64,000 bases of DNA from Treponema sp. GTDB taxonomy: Bacteria > Spirochaetota > Spirochaetia > Treponematales > Treponemataceae. Positions within the stretch are counted from its first letter, which is position 1. Each line of letters opens with the position of its first letter. The translations under genes and the position numbers were made by a program. The notes under the pieces were generated by a model that worked only from the letters and a program-made list of their open reading frames with translations, was not told the DNA's origin and searched no databases. Shown in pieces: positions 8,754 to 17,002 of the stretch. The stretch covers positions 1 through 64,000 of the forward strand of contig JAGCDP010000047.1 of assembly GCA_017651065.1 (NCBI GenBank), written 5' to 3'.

Positions 8754-8782
8754 AATATAATAAAAAGAATTTAAAAAGGCAA
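8754..8782 (-). promoter_or_regulatory. Predicted lon promoter (leaderless)
   Basis: Read on the minus strand, TTGCCT (8782-8777) and TATATT (8759-8754) are 17 bp apart, and the -10 ends 7 nt before the lon ATG. Transcription would start at or within a base or two of the start codon, which fits the lack of a ribosome-binding site. Confidence 0.5.
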
Positions 8783-8809
8783 ATTTGACTTTTTTGAATA
8801 AATACATTA

Positions 8810-8824
8810 TTATAATGATTACAA
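8810..8824. promoter_or_regulatory. PerR-box-like operator between lon and perR
   Basis: TTATAATGATTACAA matches the 15-bp PerR box (TTATAATNATTATAA) at all but one defined base. It lies 23 bp before the perR start codon and overlaps the likely -10 TATAAT (8811-8816). An upstream TTGACT (8785-8790) is a possible -35, although its 20-bp spacing is long. The position predicts autorepression of perR. The box is about 51 bp from the lon -10, so an effect on lon is possible but less certain. Confidence 0.65.
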
Positions 8825-8847
8825 TTTTGTAGAATAAGGATATTTAT

Positions 8848-9276
8848 ATGCAGATGACAAAGCAGTATCACACAACATTACAGGATGCGGGAATACGGCC
8901 TTCGATTCAACGTACAGCAATTTACGCCTATTTATGTGAGCACCCGGTTCACCCTGATGTAGAAACAGTTTATGACGCGCTCAATCCAATTTACCCTACT
9001 CTTTCTAAAACAACAGTTTACAATACACTCAAGCTTTTTGAAGAAAAACATATTGTTCAGTCAATTAAAATAGAAGATGACAAGCTTCGTTTTGATGCCG
9101 AAATGCGTAATCACTACCATTTTAAATGCACAAAATGCGGTAAAATCTTTGATATTTTCCTTGATGAAGACAAAGTCCCATCCCAGGACAGCTACACAGG
9201 GCTCATGCCACAGGGGTTCTCGCTTTCTAAGATTCAGACGAACCTTTGGGGGATATGTAACGAGTGTAGTAAATAG
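8848..9276 (+). CDS. perR: Fur-family peroxide-type regulator (PerR-like)
   Basis: The 142-aa metalloregulator has an N-terminal winged helix (KTTVYNTLKLF recognition helix, about 54-64) and a C-terminal dimerisation domain. The structural zinc site is present (CTKC 94-97 and CNEC 137-140). Regulatory-site ligands are His35 (HPDVE), Asp83 (RFD), His89, His91 and Asp102. An Asp at the last position, where Fur has Glu, favours PerR, which is inactivated by H2O2 oxidation of its histidines. A PerR-like operator precedes the gene. AAGGA lies 7 nt before the ATG. Fur or another family member remains possible, because the ligand set alone does not settle specificity. Confidence 0.85.
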   Translation: MQMTKQYHTTLQDAGIRPSIQRTAIYAYLCEHPVHPDVETVYDALNPIYPTLSKTTVYNTLKLFEEKHIVQSIKIEDDKLRFDAEMRNHYHFKCTKCGKIFDIFLDEDKVPSQDSYTGLMPQGFSLSKIQTNLWGICNECSK

Positions 9277-9298
9277 CCCTTCGACAGGCTCAGGGACC
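9277..9298. repeat. Family A palindromic repeat (half element)
   Basis: The sequence CCCTTCGACAGGCTCAGGG is the core of a repeat that recurs in lon, the DUF115 gene, tilS, yqeK, GH95 and the hisH-hisF gap. This copy touches the perR stop codon. Confidence 0.85.
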
Positions 9299-9303
9299 GC
9301 AGG

Positions 9304-9391
9304 CGTCATTGCGAGCGAAGCGTGGCAATCCACATACAAAAAAGAATTCAAATACATGGATTGCCACGTCGCTATGCTCCTCGCAATGACG
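9304..9391. repeat. Family C long inverted repeat (MITE-like, about 88 bp)
   Basis: The arms CGTCATTGCGAG ... CTCGCAATGACG plus GGCAATCCA ... TGGATTGCC enclose an AT-rich centre. A close relative lies at 53625-53717 and a short form at 30971-31017. On the + strand it is followed by a run of A and on the minus strand by T, so as RNA it could terminate minus-strand transcription. No coding capacity is credible. Confidence 0.85.
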
Positions 9392-9471
9392 AAAAAAAAT
9401 TCCTAACATTAGTTCCAATTCCCTCCGATATAAACGATAGAGAAATGTTCTAATTATATTAGAGGGGATAT

Positions 9472-12249
9472 ATGAATAGAAAATTAACATTTACATCTTT
9501 TTTTGTTGCTGCAATTTTAATGTTGGGAGCTGGCTGTGTTTCAAAACCAGTCGAAGAAAAACCAAAGTCGGCGCTTGACCTTATAAAAGAAGGCCAGACA
9601 GACAAAGCACGCAGCTTATTCCAGATTGACACAGATATTAATGCACGAGACTCAGACGGAAACACATTGCTTCACCTTTGTGCGGCACTTGATGATTCCG
9701 GTTCTATTGAATACTTTTTGTTCAAGGGAGCAGATTCAGAAATCAAAAATAAAAGCGGCGACACTCCCCTTCATGTTGCCATTGAAAACGATGCCTACAG
9801 CGCAGCTAAAATTCTTGCAAAAGTAGGTGAAAATCTTTTTGCCAGAAACGGAAAAGGTCAGACTGCACTTGATCTTGCTCTCGAACGCGATCCACGCTAT
9901 TACGATGTATTCATAAACGAAGATGCAGCCTCTATACGTTATGACAACGGTAAAACTTTAGTTCACTACTTTGTTCTTGCAAAAAATCTTCGCGGTGTAA
10001 ATGCCTGTATAAAGGCAGGGCTTCCAATTTCTGTAAAAGACGAAGACGGAAAAGCTCCTCTTGATCTTGCTTTTGAAGACATAAACAATACAGATTCTGT
10101 AGAAATTGCCGCAGTATTAATTCAGGCAGGCGCAGACCCTGTAGAAACAGACTTTTCTTATTTCCAGGATGCAGTTGCTGCACGTAATTTAAATCTTCGT
10201 TTAGATGACGGCCAGACTCCGCTTCATTTAAGTGCAATTATGGCTCACAAGGCAATTGCAGCATATCTTTTGGAAAACAACGCAAACACAAGCGTTCAGG
10301 ACAGTTCCGGTGCAACACCACTTCACGAAGCAGTACGCTATGGAAACCTTGAAATTGCACAGATGCTGCTCGATGCAGGTGCAAACATCAACGCAAAAGA
10401 TAATCTTGGAAAAACTCCTATTATGCTCATAATTCCGCAGAATAAACTTGCAAAAACTTATGAGCTTCTTATACGCTATAGAGCAGATTTGAACCAGGCA
10501 GACACTTACGGCGACACAGTTCTTCACACTGCAACAATGCTCCACGCAGGTTCATCAGTAATCCGCACACTCACTTCAAACGGTGCAGACATAAACGCGC
10601 GCAACAAGGAAGGTGTAACTCCTCTTGCAATTGCAATTCAGTCAGAAGATATTCAGACAATCAAATATCTTACTGCTAACGGTGCAAGCATTCATACTCA
10701 GGATACTCACGGAAAATCACCGCTGAGCATGGCTTTTGAAATGAGCAATGATGTTTTTGAAGCAACCTTAAACGAAAGTAACTGTAACACACAGGATTCA
10801 GAAGGAAACACACCGCTTCATATTGCACTTATAAATAACGCCCCTATGGCTAAAATCCAGCATATAATCGGACTTACACAGGATGTTAATATAAGAAATA
10901 AAAACGGTGATTCGCCACTCTTCCTTGCATGTACAAAAAACATGGAACAGATTGGAATGCTGCTGCTCGAAAAAGGCGCAGATATTTTCTCTACAAATAA
11001 AGATAACAATTCACCTCTCAGACTTGCCCTTAAAGAAGGCGGAAAGCTTCAGAACTGGCTTATTACTTCAAGAACAATAGTTTCTACAGACGGCAGCGGC
11101 AACACTGTTCTTCATTATGCTGCAGACTGGGAATATGCCGGTGCAATAAAAACACTTCTTGAAAAGGGTGCAGACATAAATGCAAAAAATGCAAACGGCG
11201 AAACCTGTATTTTCAACGCAGCAAAGAGCAACAATCCGCAGATTATCCAGCTCTTAGTAGATGGAGGCGCTTCTGTAAAAGACCGCGACAATCTTGGAAG
11301 CACACCACTCCATATTGCCGTACGCTGGGGTGCTCAAAAATCAGCAGAAAAATTAATTCAGCTTGGAATAAATATCAACGCTCAGAACAGTGCAGGAAAA
11401 TCTCCGCTTGCAGAAGCAGTAATTGCAAACAAATATGAAGTTACTAAATATCTTCTTGAAAACGGAGCCGACCCTAACAGCTGTGATGCTAACGGAATTA
11501 CAATCCTTATGGACACAATCCGGGCCCAGAATGCACAGATTGTAAAGCTTCTTTTAAGCTATGGTGCAAATCCGAACCTTCAGCAGATCAACGGTCAAAA
11601 CGCATACCACGAAGCAGCCTATATGGGTAATACAGAAATTATTGCACTTATTCGCAATGCAGGTGGAAATCCACTTTCACGCGATAAGGAAGGAAATACT
11701 CCATTCTCTATTGTTTTGAACAAAGATATTTCAATAATCAACGAAGTTCTTGGAAACTCATACAACATTACAGACAGCGACGGTAATTCACCGCTTCATA
11801 TTGTTGTAAAGAACAAGGGAAGCACAAAACTTTTAAGAACTCTTATAGAAAAAGGATTTCCATTAGATACACGTAATGCAGACGGCTATACACCACTCAA
11901 TTATGCAATAGAAGCAAACGATGTAAATATGGCAGAAATCCTTCTGGAAAAAGGCGCAAATCCGTTCCAGACAATTGATAAAAAAGGAACAAATGGTGTA
12001 ACAATTGCACTTGAAAAGAATAATAAAAAGATGATTGAGAATATCGTAAAATATGCAGCAAGCTTAAGCGATATTCAGGGAAATACCATTCTGCACTATG
12101 CAGCAAAAACTTCCTCTATCGAAACTGTTAAACTTCTGTTATCATATGGTATAGCAACAAATGTTAAAAATGTTGCTGGTGACACACCATATACAGTTGC
12201 TGTAAGATGGAAGCGTCCAGATATTGCAGAATTATTAAAAGGTAATTAA
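9472..12249 (+). CDS. Large ankyrin-repeat lipoprotein
   Basis: This 925-aa protein has a signal peptide and the lipobox LGAGC, so it is predicted to be lipid-anchored. Almost the whole mature part is a tandem ankyrin array, roughly 25 repeats of about 33 residues. The units follow the consensus GxTPLHxAxxxxxxxxxxxLLexGADxNxxD (for example GATPLHEAVRYGNLEIAQML and GNTVLHYAADWEYAGAIKTL). Such solenoids bind proteins, and outside the cytoplasm they suggest an envelope or host-facing scaffold. GAGGGG precedes the ATG. It lies 32 bp upstream of an HD-GYP gene and may be co-transcribed with it. No enzymatic domain is visible. Confidence 0.9.
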   Translation: MNRKLTFTSFFVAAILMLGAGCVSKPVEEKPKSALDLIKEGQTDKARSLFQIDTDINARDSDGNTLLHLCAALDDSGSIEYFLFKGADSEIKNKSGDTPLHVAIENDAYSAAKILAKVGENLFARNGKGQTALDLALERDPRYYDVFINEDAASIRYDNGKTLVHYFVLAKNLRGVNACIKAGLPISVKDEDGKAPLDLAFEDINNTDSVEIAAVLIQAGADPVETDFSYFQDAVAARNLNLRLDDGQTPLHLSAIMAHKAIAAYLLENNANTSVQDSSGATPLHEAVRYGNLEIAQMLLDAGANINAKDNLGKTPIMLIIPQNKLAKTYELLIRYRADLNQADTYGDTVLHTATMLHAGSSVIRTLTSNGADINARNKEGVTPLAIAIQSEDIQTIKYLTANGASIHTQDTHGKSPLSMAFEMSNDVFEATLNESNCNTQDSEGNTPLHIALINNAPMAKIQHIIGLTQDVNIRNKNGDSPLFLACTKNMEQIGMLLLEKGADIFSTNKDNNSPLRLALKEGGKLQNWLITSRTIVSTDGSGNTVLHYAADWEYAGAIKTLLEKGADINAKNANGETCIFNAAKSNNPQIIQLLVDGGASVKDRDNLGSTPLHIAVRWGAQKSAEKLIQLGININAQNSAGKSPLAEAVIANKYEVTKYLLENGADPNSCDANGITILMDTIRAQNAQIVKLLLSYGANPNLQQINGQNAYHEAAYMGNTEIIALIRNAGGNPLSRDKEGNTPFSIVLNKDISIINEVLGNSYNITDSDGNSPLHIVVKNKGSTKLLRTLIEKGFPLDTRNADGYTPLNYAIEANDVNMAEILLEKGANPFQTIDKKGTNGVTIALEKNNKKMIENIVKYAASLSDIQGNTILHYAAKTSSIETVKLLLSYGIATNVKNVAGDTPYTVAVRWKRPDIAELLKGN

Positions 12250-12281
12250 AATAGTAATGGAGCGCAATTAGCGGAGAAAAC

Positions 12282-13637
12282 ATGGATACTATCACAGCTG
12301 ATTCTTTACATGAAAACCTCACCTTTACCGGCGATTTGATGATAGACAGTACATTTGTACTTTTACCACAAACCGCCCCTGTAACTAATGAACTCATTAA
12401 AGCGCTTAAAGAATGGGAATTTGATTCTTTCTATTGCGAAGGAAATCTTAGCCTTGGAGGCGATATTGGTATTTCTGTAAGCACTGGTGCAGATGACCAT
12501 AAGGATGATTCAAATGCTCCTAAAATGGGTGAATCCCTTAAGGCAGCAATTGAGCGCTCTAAAAATATTCAGCTCGACAACAGTGATAAAGCACGAATGG
12601 ATATGGTTGAAAAAGTGTATGAAGAATACATGAACTATATCGAAAGTGTATTTACTCACTATGCAACTCATAAAGAAATTGATCAGGATGATTTGTCTGA
12701 AACCGTAAAAGAGCTTTGTGTATTCATTAAGGAAAACAAACGCTTTATTTTACGTGTAAACCCTGCAGAAAGTGCAACAAAAAAGAACTTCCTTGTTACT
12801 CACTCAATGCGTACAACTGTTTTAGCAATTGCAATTGCACTTCAGCTTCATATGCCTCTTTCTAAGATGGTAGATTTGGGTGTTACAAGTATTCTTCACG
12901 AAATTGGTATGCTCCGTCTGCCACCACAGATTTACATGACAGACAAAAAGCTTACTCCAGGTGAACGCTCACAGATTTTAAAACATCCGGTTCTTGGATA
13001 TACAATTGTAAAAGATTTGAACTTCCCGTTGAACATTCAGCTTGGTGTACTTGAACATCACGAAAAAGAAAACGGAACAGGATATCCTCAGAAAAAGTCT
13101 GGCGATAAGATTTCTAACAACGCAAAGATTATTTCTGTTGCATGTTCTTATGAAGCAATTTCTTCTCCACGTTCTTACAAAACTGGTCGTTCTACATTTG
13201 AAGCAATTGTTGAACTTTTGCAGAACAAAGAACGCTCTTACGATGACAGTATTATCCGCGGATTGCTTTATACAGTTTCGCTCTTCCCTATTGGCTCATA
13301 CGTATATCTTTCTAACAGAAAGATTGCTCAGGTTATTGATACAAATCCGGACAATCCAAAAACTCCGATTATTCAGTATCTTACAGAAAAAGAAGCAGAC
13401 GGTTCGCCAAAGGTTAGTCCTACAGGAAGCAACGGCATAAACATTGTGCGTATTCTTTCTAAGGATGAGGAAAAAGATATTCTTGCACTTGTAAAAGATA
13501 AGTATAAGGATATTGAAGAGGCACAGGCCGAAGCAGCAGCAGCTCCACAGGAACCAAAACCTCAGATTACTGTTACCGACGCCAACAGACCAAACATGGC
13601 ATCTACAGAAGACGTAGATATAAGCGAGTTTGCTTAA
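12282..13637 (+). CDS. Degenerate HD-GYP domain protein
   Basis: The 451-aa cytoplasmic protein has an N-terminal region of about 165 residues and a central HD-GYP domain, the c-di-GMP phosphodiesterase fold. Preserved features are His174 (THSM), His235, HH259-260 and GYP267-269 (GTGYP). The signature HD is HE (206-207, ILHEIGM), the following Lys is Met, and the late metal Asp (normally ADxYDA) is Cys288 (ACSYEA). Metal binding and hydrolysis may therefore be altered or lost, which suggests a c-di-GMP-binding or regulatory role. The C-terminus is Ala/Glu/Pro-rich. GCGGAGA precedes the ATG. It overlaps the convergent AKR gene by 4 bp. Confidence 0.85.
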   Translation: MDTITADSLHENLTFTGDLMIDSTFVLLPQTAPVTNELIKALKEWEFDSFYCEGNLSLGGDIGISVSTGADDHKDDSNAPKMGESLKAAIERSKNIQLDNSDKARMDMVEKVYEEYMNYIESVFTHYATHKEIDQDDLSETVKELCVFIKENKRFILRVNPAESATKKNFLVTHSMRTTVLAIAIALQLHMPLSKMVDLGVTSILHEIGMLRLPPQIYMTDKKLTPGERSQILKHPVLGYTIVKDLNFPLNIQLGVLEHHEKENGTGYPQKKSGDKISNNAKIISVACSYEAISSPRSYKTGRSTFEAIVELLQNKERSYDDSIIRGLLYTVSLFPIGSYVYLSNRKIAQVIDTNPDNPKTPIIQYLTEKEADGSPKVSPTGSNGINIVRILSKDEEKDILALVKDKYKDIEEAQAEAAAAPQEPKPQITVTDANRPNMASTEDVDISEFA

Positions 13638-14395
13638 TTAAAGAAATTCCTTATCCTTTCCACATCCTCATGAAACTTTTCGTCAATAACAGGCGGATGC
13701 TCATTAAAGAAAAGTATTTGTTTCATTTGTTCCAGAGTATGTGCACCCCAGATTGGAATCACGTTTTCATATTGACTTAAAAAACCAAAGGCAAGCGGAA
13801 TATTATCTACAAGTCCGCCACCAAGCGGCTGCATTGCAATAAAGCCAACATCGTGTTCTTCGCAAAGCTTTACAAGTTCAATTGTATGCGGAGAACTTAT
13901 CATGCTGAACGGAAACTGAAGCGTTTCATACTGTTCAGATTCAACAGCTTTTACAGCAACTTCAAAATTTGTAGTAACTATTCCAAAGTGATTTATTTTT
14001 TTCTGTTCTTTAAGTTCCTGCAGGGTTTCGTAGATTTTGTCTGCCCCACCCTGCAACGGAAGAAATTTATTAACTTCGAGCTGATACAAATCTACAGTAT
14101 CGCAATGAAGAGTCATAAGGCTTTCTTCAAGATCTGCTTTTATTTCGGCCGAAGTTTTTGCGCTTGTAGCAGTAGAAAGGAATACGTTGCGCTTAATATC
14201 AAACAAAGCTTCTCCCAAAAGCTTTTCGCTCACGGGAGTCTGATGGGAAACATCAAAAAAATTAATTCCCGCATCGTAGGCAGTACGCACAATTTTTGCA
14301 GCTTCTTCATCACTTGAAGCATCTGCAAGGCGCATCGCACCAAAAGCCACACGGGAAATTAATAAGTCTGTCTTTCCTAAACGAACGTACTCCAT
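13634..14395 (-). CDS. Aldo/keto-reductase-fold protein lacking most catalytic residues
   Basis: The 253-aa protein has the AKR TIM-barrel layout: RLGKTDLLISRVAFGAM at the start, INFFDVS, VDLYQLE and FGIVTTNFE. Of the tetrad Asp-Tyr-Lys-His only Asp48 remains. Aligned positions read Thr53 for Tyr, Ala76 for Lys and Glu107 for His. NADPH-dependent carbonyl reduction is therefore doubtful, and the protein may have another activity or a structural role. It is also shorter than typical AKRs (about 280-330 aa). It starts 6 bp after the glyS stop and is probably co-transcribed with it. Confidence 0.8.
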   Translation of the reverse strand: MEYVRLGKTDLLISRVAFGAMRLADASSDEEAAKIVRTAYDAGINFFDVSHQTPVSEKLLGEALFDIKRNVFLSTATSAKTSAEIKADLEESLMTLHCDTVDLYQLEVNKFLPLQGGADKIYETLQELKEQKKINHFGIVTTNFEVAVKAVESEQYETLQFPFSMISSPHTIELVKLCEEHDVGFIAMQPLGGGLVDNIPLAFGFLSQYENVIPIWGAHTLEQMKQILFFNEHPPVIDEKFHEDVERIRNFFN

Positions 14396-14401
14396 GTCGT
14401 A

Positions 14402-15886
14402 CTACTTCTGCACAGGCTTGTAGTTCTTAATAGCCTTCTGGATAAAGAATACCAGGTCATCAAGTGCAACGCGTTCCTGTTCCATGCTGTCGCGGTAGCG
14501 GACTGTTACTGTGTTGAACAGGTCGTTTGGTGTGCCGTCTTCTTTCTTTTCCTGAATTGTGTCGTAGTCTACAGTTACGCAGAAAGGAGTTCCAACTTCG
14601 TCCTGGCGGCGGTAGCGTTTACCTACTGTTCCGGAAGTATCGTAGTCTGTTACAAAGTCTTCCTTGAGCATGTGCTGGATTTCCTTTGCCTTTTCTGCAA
14701 GACCGTCTTTCTTCATAAGTGGAAGAACTGCAACTGTGATAGGTGCAAGACGTGGGTCAAGGTGAAGAACTGTTCTGTAGTCTTCTGGTTCTCCAGGTGC
14801 AGCAACGTTCTGTTCTTCGTAGCCTTCGCAAAGGAACATAAGGAAGTTTCTGTTCAAACCTGCAGAAGTTTCGATTACGTATGGAACGTATTTCTTGTTT
14901 CCGTCTTCCTGGTCGATATAAGACATATCCTTCTTTGAGTATGTCTGATGCTGTGAAAGGTCAAAGTCTGTACGGCTGTGAATACCTTCAATTTCTTCAA
15001 ATCCGATTGGGAAGTTATATGTAATATCGTATGCGTCTTTTGCATAGTGAGCAAGCTTGTCGTGGTGGTGCCACTTGAGCTGCTTTTCCGGGATACCGTA
15101 CTTTAAGTAGAACTGCCAGCGGTCTTTTCTCCAGCGGTCGAAGGTTTCGTCTTCAGTTCCAGGCTTACAGAAGTATTCCATTTCCATCTGTTCAAATTCA
15201 CATGTACGGAAAATGAAGTTCTTGAAGATGATTTCGTTACGGAATGATTTACCAACCTGTGCAACGCCAAATGGGACTTTCATACGGTTAGACTGAACAA
15301 TGTTCTTAAAGTCTGTGAAGATACCCTGACATGTTTCAGGACGAAGATAAATCAAATGGCTGTCATCTGCGATTGGTCCCTGATATGTTTTGAACATAAG
15401 GTTGAATTCGCGGACTGCAGTATATTTACGGTTTTTGCTTCCACAAGTCGGGCAGTTGATATTTGCATCAATAAATGCTTTCATCTCGTCGTGTGTCATT
15501 GTATCAACAGGCTTTCCCGGGTTTACATCAGGATTAGCTGCAACAAAGTCTTCAATCAATTTATCTGCGCGGTGACGTGCATTACATTCAATACAGTCAA
15601 CCATTGGGTCAGAGAAGTGGTCAACGTGACCAGAAGCCTTCCATGTTGTATGATGCTGGAAGATAGCAGAATCAAGACCAACTACATCGTCGTGAAGCTG
15701 AGTCATGTAGTGCCACCATTCATTCTGAATATTTCTTTTGAATTCTACACCGAGCGGACCATAGTCCCATGCACCTGCCTGGCCTCCGTAGATTTCTGAA
15801 GCCTGATAAACAAAGCCTCTTCTCTTACACAAGCTGATGATTTTGTCCAGGGTACATGCGTGTGTGTCTTTTTCGTTATTTGCCAT
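14402..15886 (-). CDS. glyS: Glycyl-tRNA synthetase, class II homodimeric type
   Basis: The 494-aa enzyme charges tRNA-Gly. Class II motifs are visible: RGFVYQASEIYGG near the N-terminus, motif 2 region FRNEI..RTCEFEQMEMEYF, and motif 3 RYRRQDEVGTPFCVTVDYD near the C-terminus, followed by the anticodon-binding domain. A zinc-like pair CIEC/CPTC lies in the insert. Start: ATG 15886 (MANNEKD) is chosen because GTAAGGAGAT lies just before it. An in-frame upstream ATG at 15994 would add 36 residues with no ribosome site. A candidate promoter lies 99 bp upstream of the start codon. Confidence 0.95.
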   Translation of the reverse strand: MANNEKDTHACTLDKIISLCKRRGFVYQASEIYGGQAGAWDYGPLGVEFKRNIQNEWWHYMTQLHDDVVGLDSAIFQHHTTWKASGHVDHFSDPMVDCIECNARHRADKLIEDFVAANPDVNPGKPVDTMTHDEMKAFIDANINCPTCGSKNRKYTAVREFNLMFKTYQGPIADDSHLIYLRPETCQGIFTDFKNIVQSNRMKVPFGVAQVGKSFRNEIIFKNFIFRTCEFEQMEMEYFCKPGTEDETFDRWRKDRWQFYLKYGIPEKQLKWHHHDKLAHYAKDAYDITYNFPIGFEEIEGIHSRTDFDLSQHQTYSKKDMSYIDQEDGNKKYVPYVIETSAGLNRNFLMFLCEGYEEQNVAAPGEPEDYRTVLHLDPRLAPITVAVLPLMKKDGLAEKAKEIQHMLKEDFVTDYDTSGTVGKRYRRQDEVGTPFCVTVDYDTIQEKKEDGTPNDLFNTVTVRYRDSMEQERVALDDLVFFIQKAIKNYKPVQK

Positions 15887-15984
15887 TTGTATCTCCTTAC
15901 GACTCTGGCGTGGGCCGTTTTGTGATTTTTTCGCCACGACGCTCCGGGTAAGGCCGCCAGTGGCTTTTTTAGTTGTATTCGTTG

Positions 15985-16013
15985 AGATTAACATAAAATT
16001 AATTTGTTTTCAA
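15985..16013 (-). promoter_or_regulatory. Candidate glyS promoter
   Basis: On the minus strand TTGAAA (16013-16008) and TAATCT (15990-15985) are exactly 17 bp apart. The elements lie at the end of the glycosyltransferase gene. They would give a 5' leader of about 90-95 nt that contains a GC-rich segment with CTGGCG/CGCCAG arms. Confidence 0.4.
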
Positions 16014-17000
16014 TTCTATCGTTTCCACAAAATGTTCACCCCAGTAATCATACAACAGCCGACGTGCCTGTTCCTGAAGTTCCGGAACAACAGTTGCTTT
16101 CATCTGCTTAAGGTTGTTTGCAAGGTAAACAGAAGTCTGACGTTTTATATACTGGAGCTCTTCCGGTGTGATTTCTGAAGTGCTTTCGTTTTCATTAATC
16201 CATTGAACAATTACAGTAAAAACATTTGCCGTAGAACAAATCATTTCCCACTTTCGAAGAGTATCAATTTTTCGTGAGGAACTTACTCCACTTGTTATAC
16301 GGTAGCGGTAAACCTTTGAATCAATACCTACATAAACTTTTGCAAACTGATTTACAAAAAAAGAAATAAGATAGTCTTCGGCCATATTGCATTCTGAATA
16401 AGGAATATTTTCAAAGGCTTTTACAAGAAGCGAACGTTTTATAAGCTTCCCCCAGACAACCCCGGTAATTTTACCATTTGTTACCCATTCATGAAAAATC
16501 TGATGTTCTTTAAGTTCGCCTATTGTAATTGAACTATAACGATTTACTTTTGAAGGAATAAAATTTCCATTTTCATCAAACATGCCAGAAGTAGATTTTC
16601 CCTGAATGATGTCAAAAGATTGCCGGGTCAAGCCCGACAATGACACAAGCGCCCCTTCTTCCAGTTCATCATCGCTGTCGACAAAGCAAATATATTCCCC
16701 ACAGGACTCATTACAAAGGTTTCGGCGTACCTCAAGAATACCATGATTTTCGCGGTGTTCAATAAACCTGATTTTGATTTTTGAAAGCTTATGTGATTTT
16801 CTAAAAGCATCACATTCTTTTTGTGCAAGCTTTACCAGCTTTTTTGCAGCCCTGCCCTGCCCGTCTTTCCCGCGGCTTGCATCACTTACAATTAAAATTT
16901 CAAAATCATCAAACTCCTGCACAAACACCGAGCGCAGGCATTGCAAGAGAAAGGGCTCGGTGTTGTAGACAGGGATGCAAACGGAAATTAGATTTTGCAT
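15999..17000 (-). CDS. Family 2 glycosyltransferase
   Basis: The 333-aa inverting GT-A enzyme is likely cytoplasmic and would transfer a sugar to a polysaccharide or protein. The N-terminus is classic (ISVCIPVYNTEPFLLQCLRS), with nucleotide-binding DFEILIVSDAS and the metal-binding DxD as FVDSDDE. Directly after the DxD helix, residues SLSGLTRQS are encoded by a family B palindrome (16618-16645), so a repeat was inserted in frame close to the active-site loop. It starts 2 bp after the stop of the large lipoprotein gene, so translation may be coupled. The acceptor is unknown. Confidence 0.88.
   Translation of the reverse strand: MQNLISVCIPVYNTEPFLLQCLRSVFVQEFDDFEILIVSDASRGKDGQGRAAKKLVKLAQKECDAFRKSHKLSKIKIRFIEHRENHGILEVRRNLCNESCGEYICFVDSDDELEEGALVSLSGLTRQSFDIIQGKSTSGMFDENGNFIPSKVNRYSSITIGELKEHQIFHEWVTNGKITGVVWGKLIKRSLLVKAFENIPYSECNMAEDYLISFFVNQFAKVYVGIDSKVYRYRITSGVSSSRKIDTLRKWEMICSTANVFTVIVQWINENESTSEITPEELQYIKRQTSVYLANNLKQMKATVVPELQEQARRLLYDYWGEHFVETIELKTN
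16618..16645. repeat. Family B palindrome inside the glycosyltransferase gene
   Basis: The core CGGGTCAAGCCCG is flanked by GATTGC/ACAATGAC. On the coding strand it reads SLSGLTRQS, the same peptide and frame as the copy inside dus. Confidence 0.9.
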
Positions 17001-17002
17001 TT

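Noticed and set aside
9061..9490. Frames reading through the repeats after perR (both strands)
   Set aside because: They are translations of palindromic repeats and have no starts with ribosome sites.
15887..15994. 36-residue N-terminal extension of GlyS from ATG 15994
   Set aside because: It has no ribosome site, while ATG 15886 has AAGGAG at good distance and matches the normal start of the enzyme.
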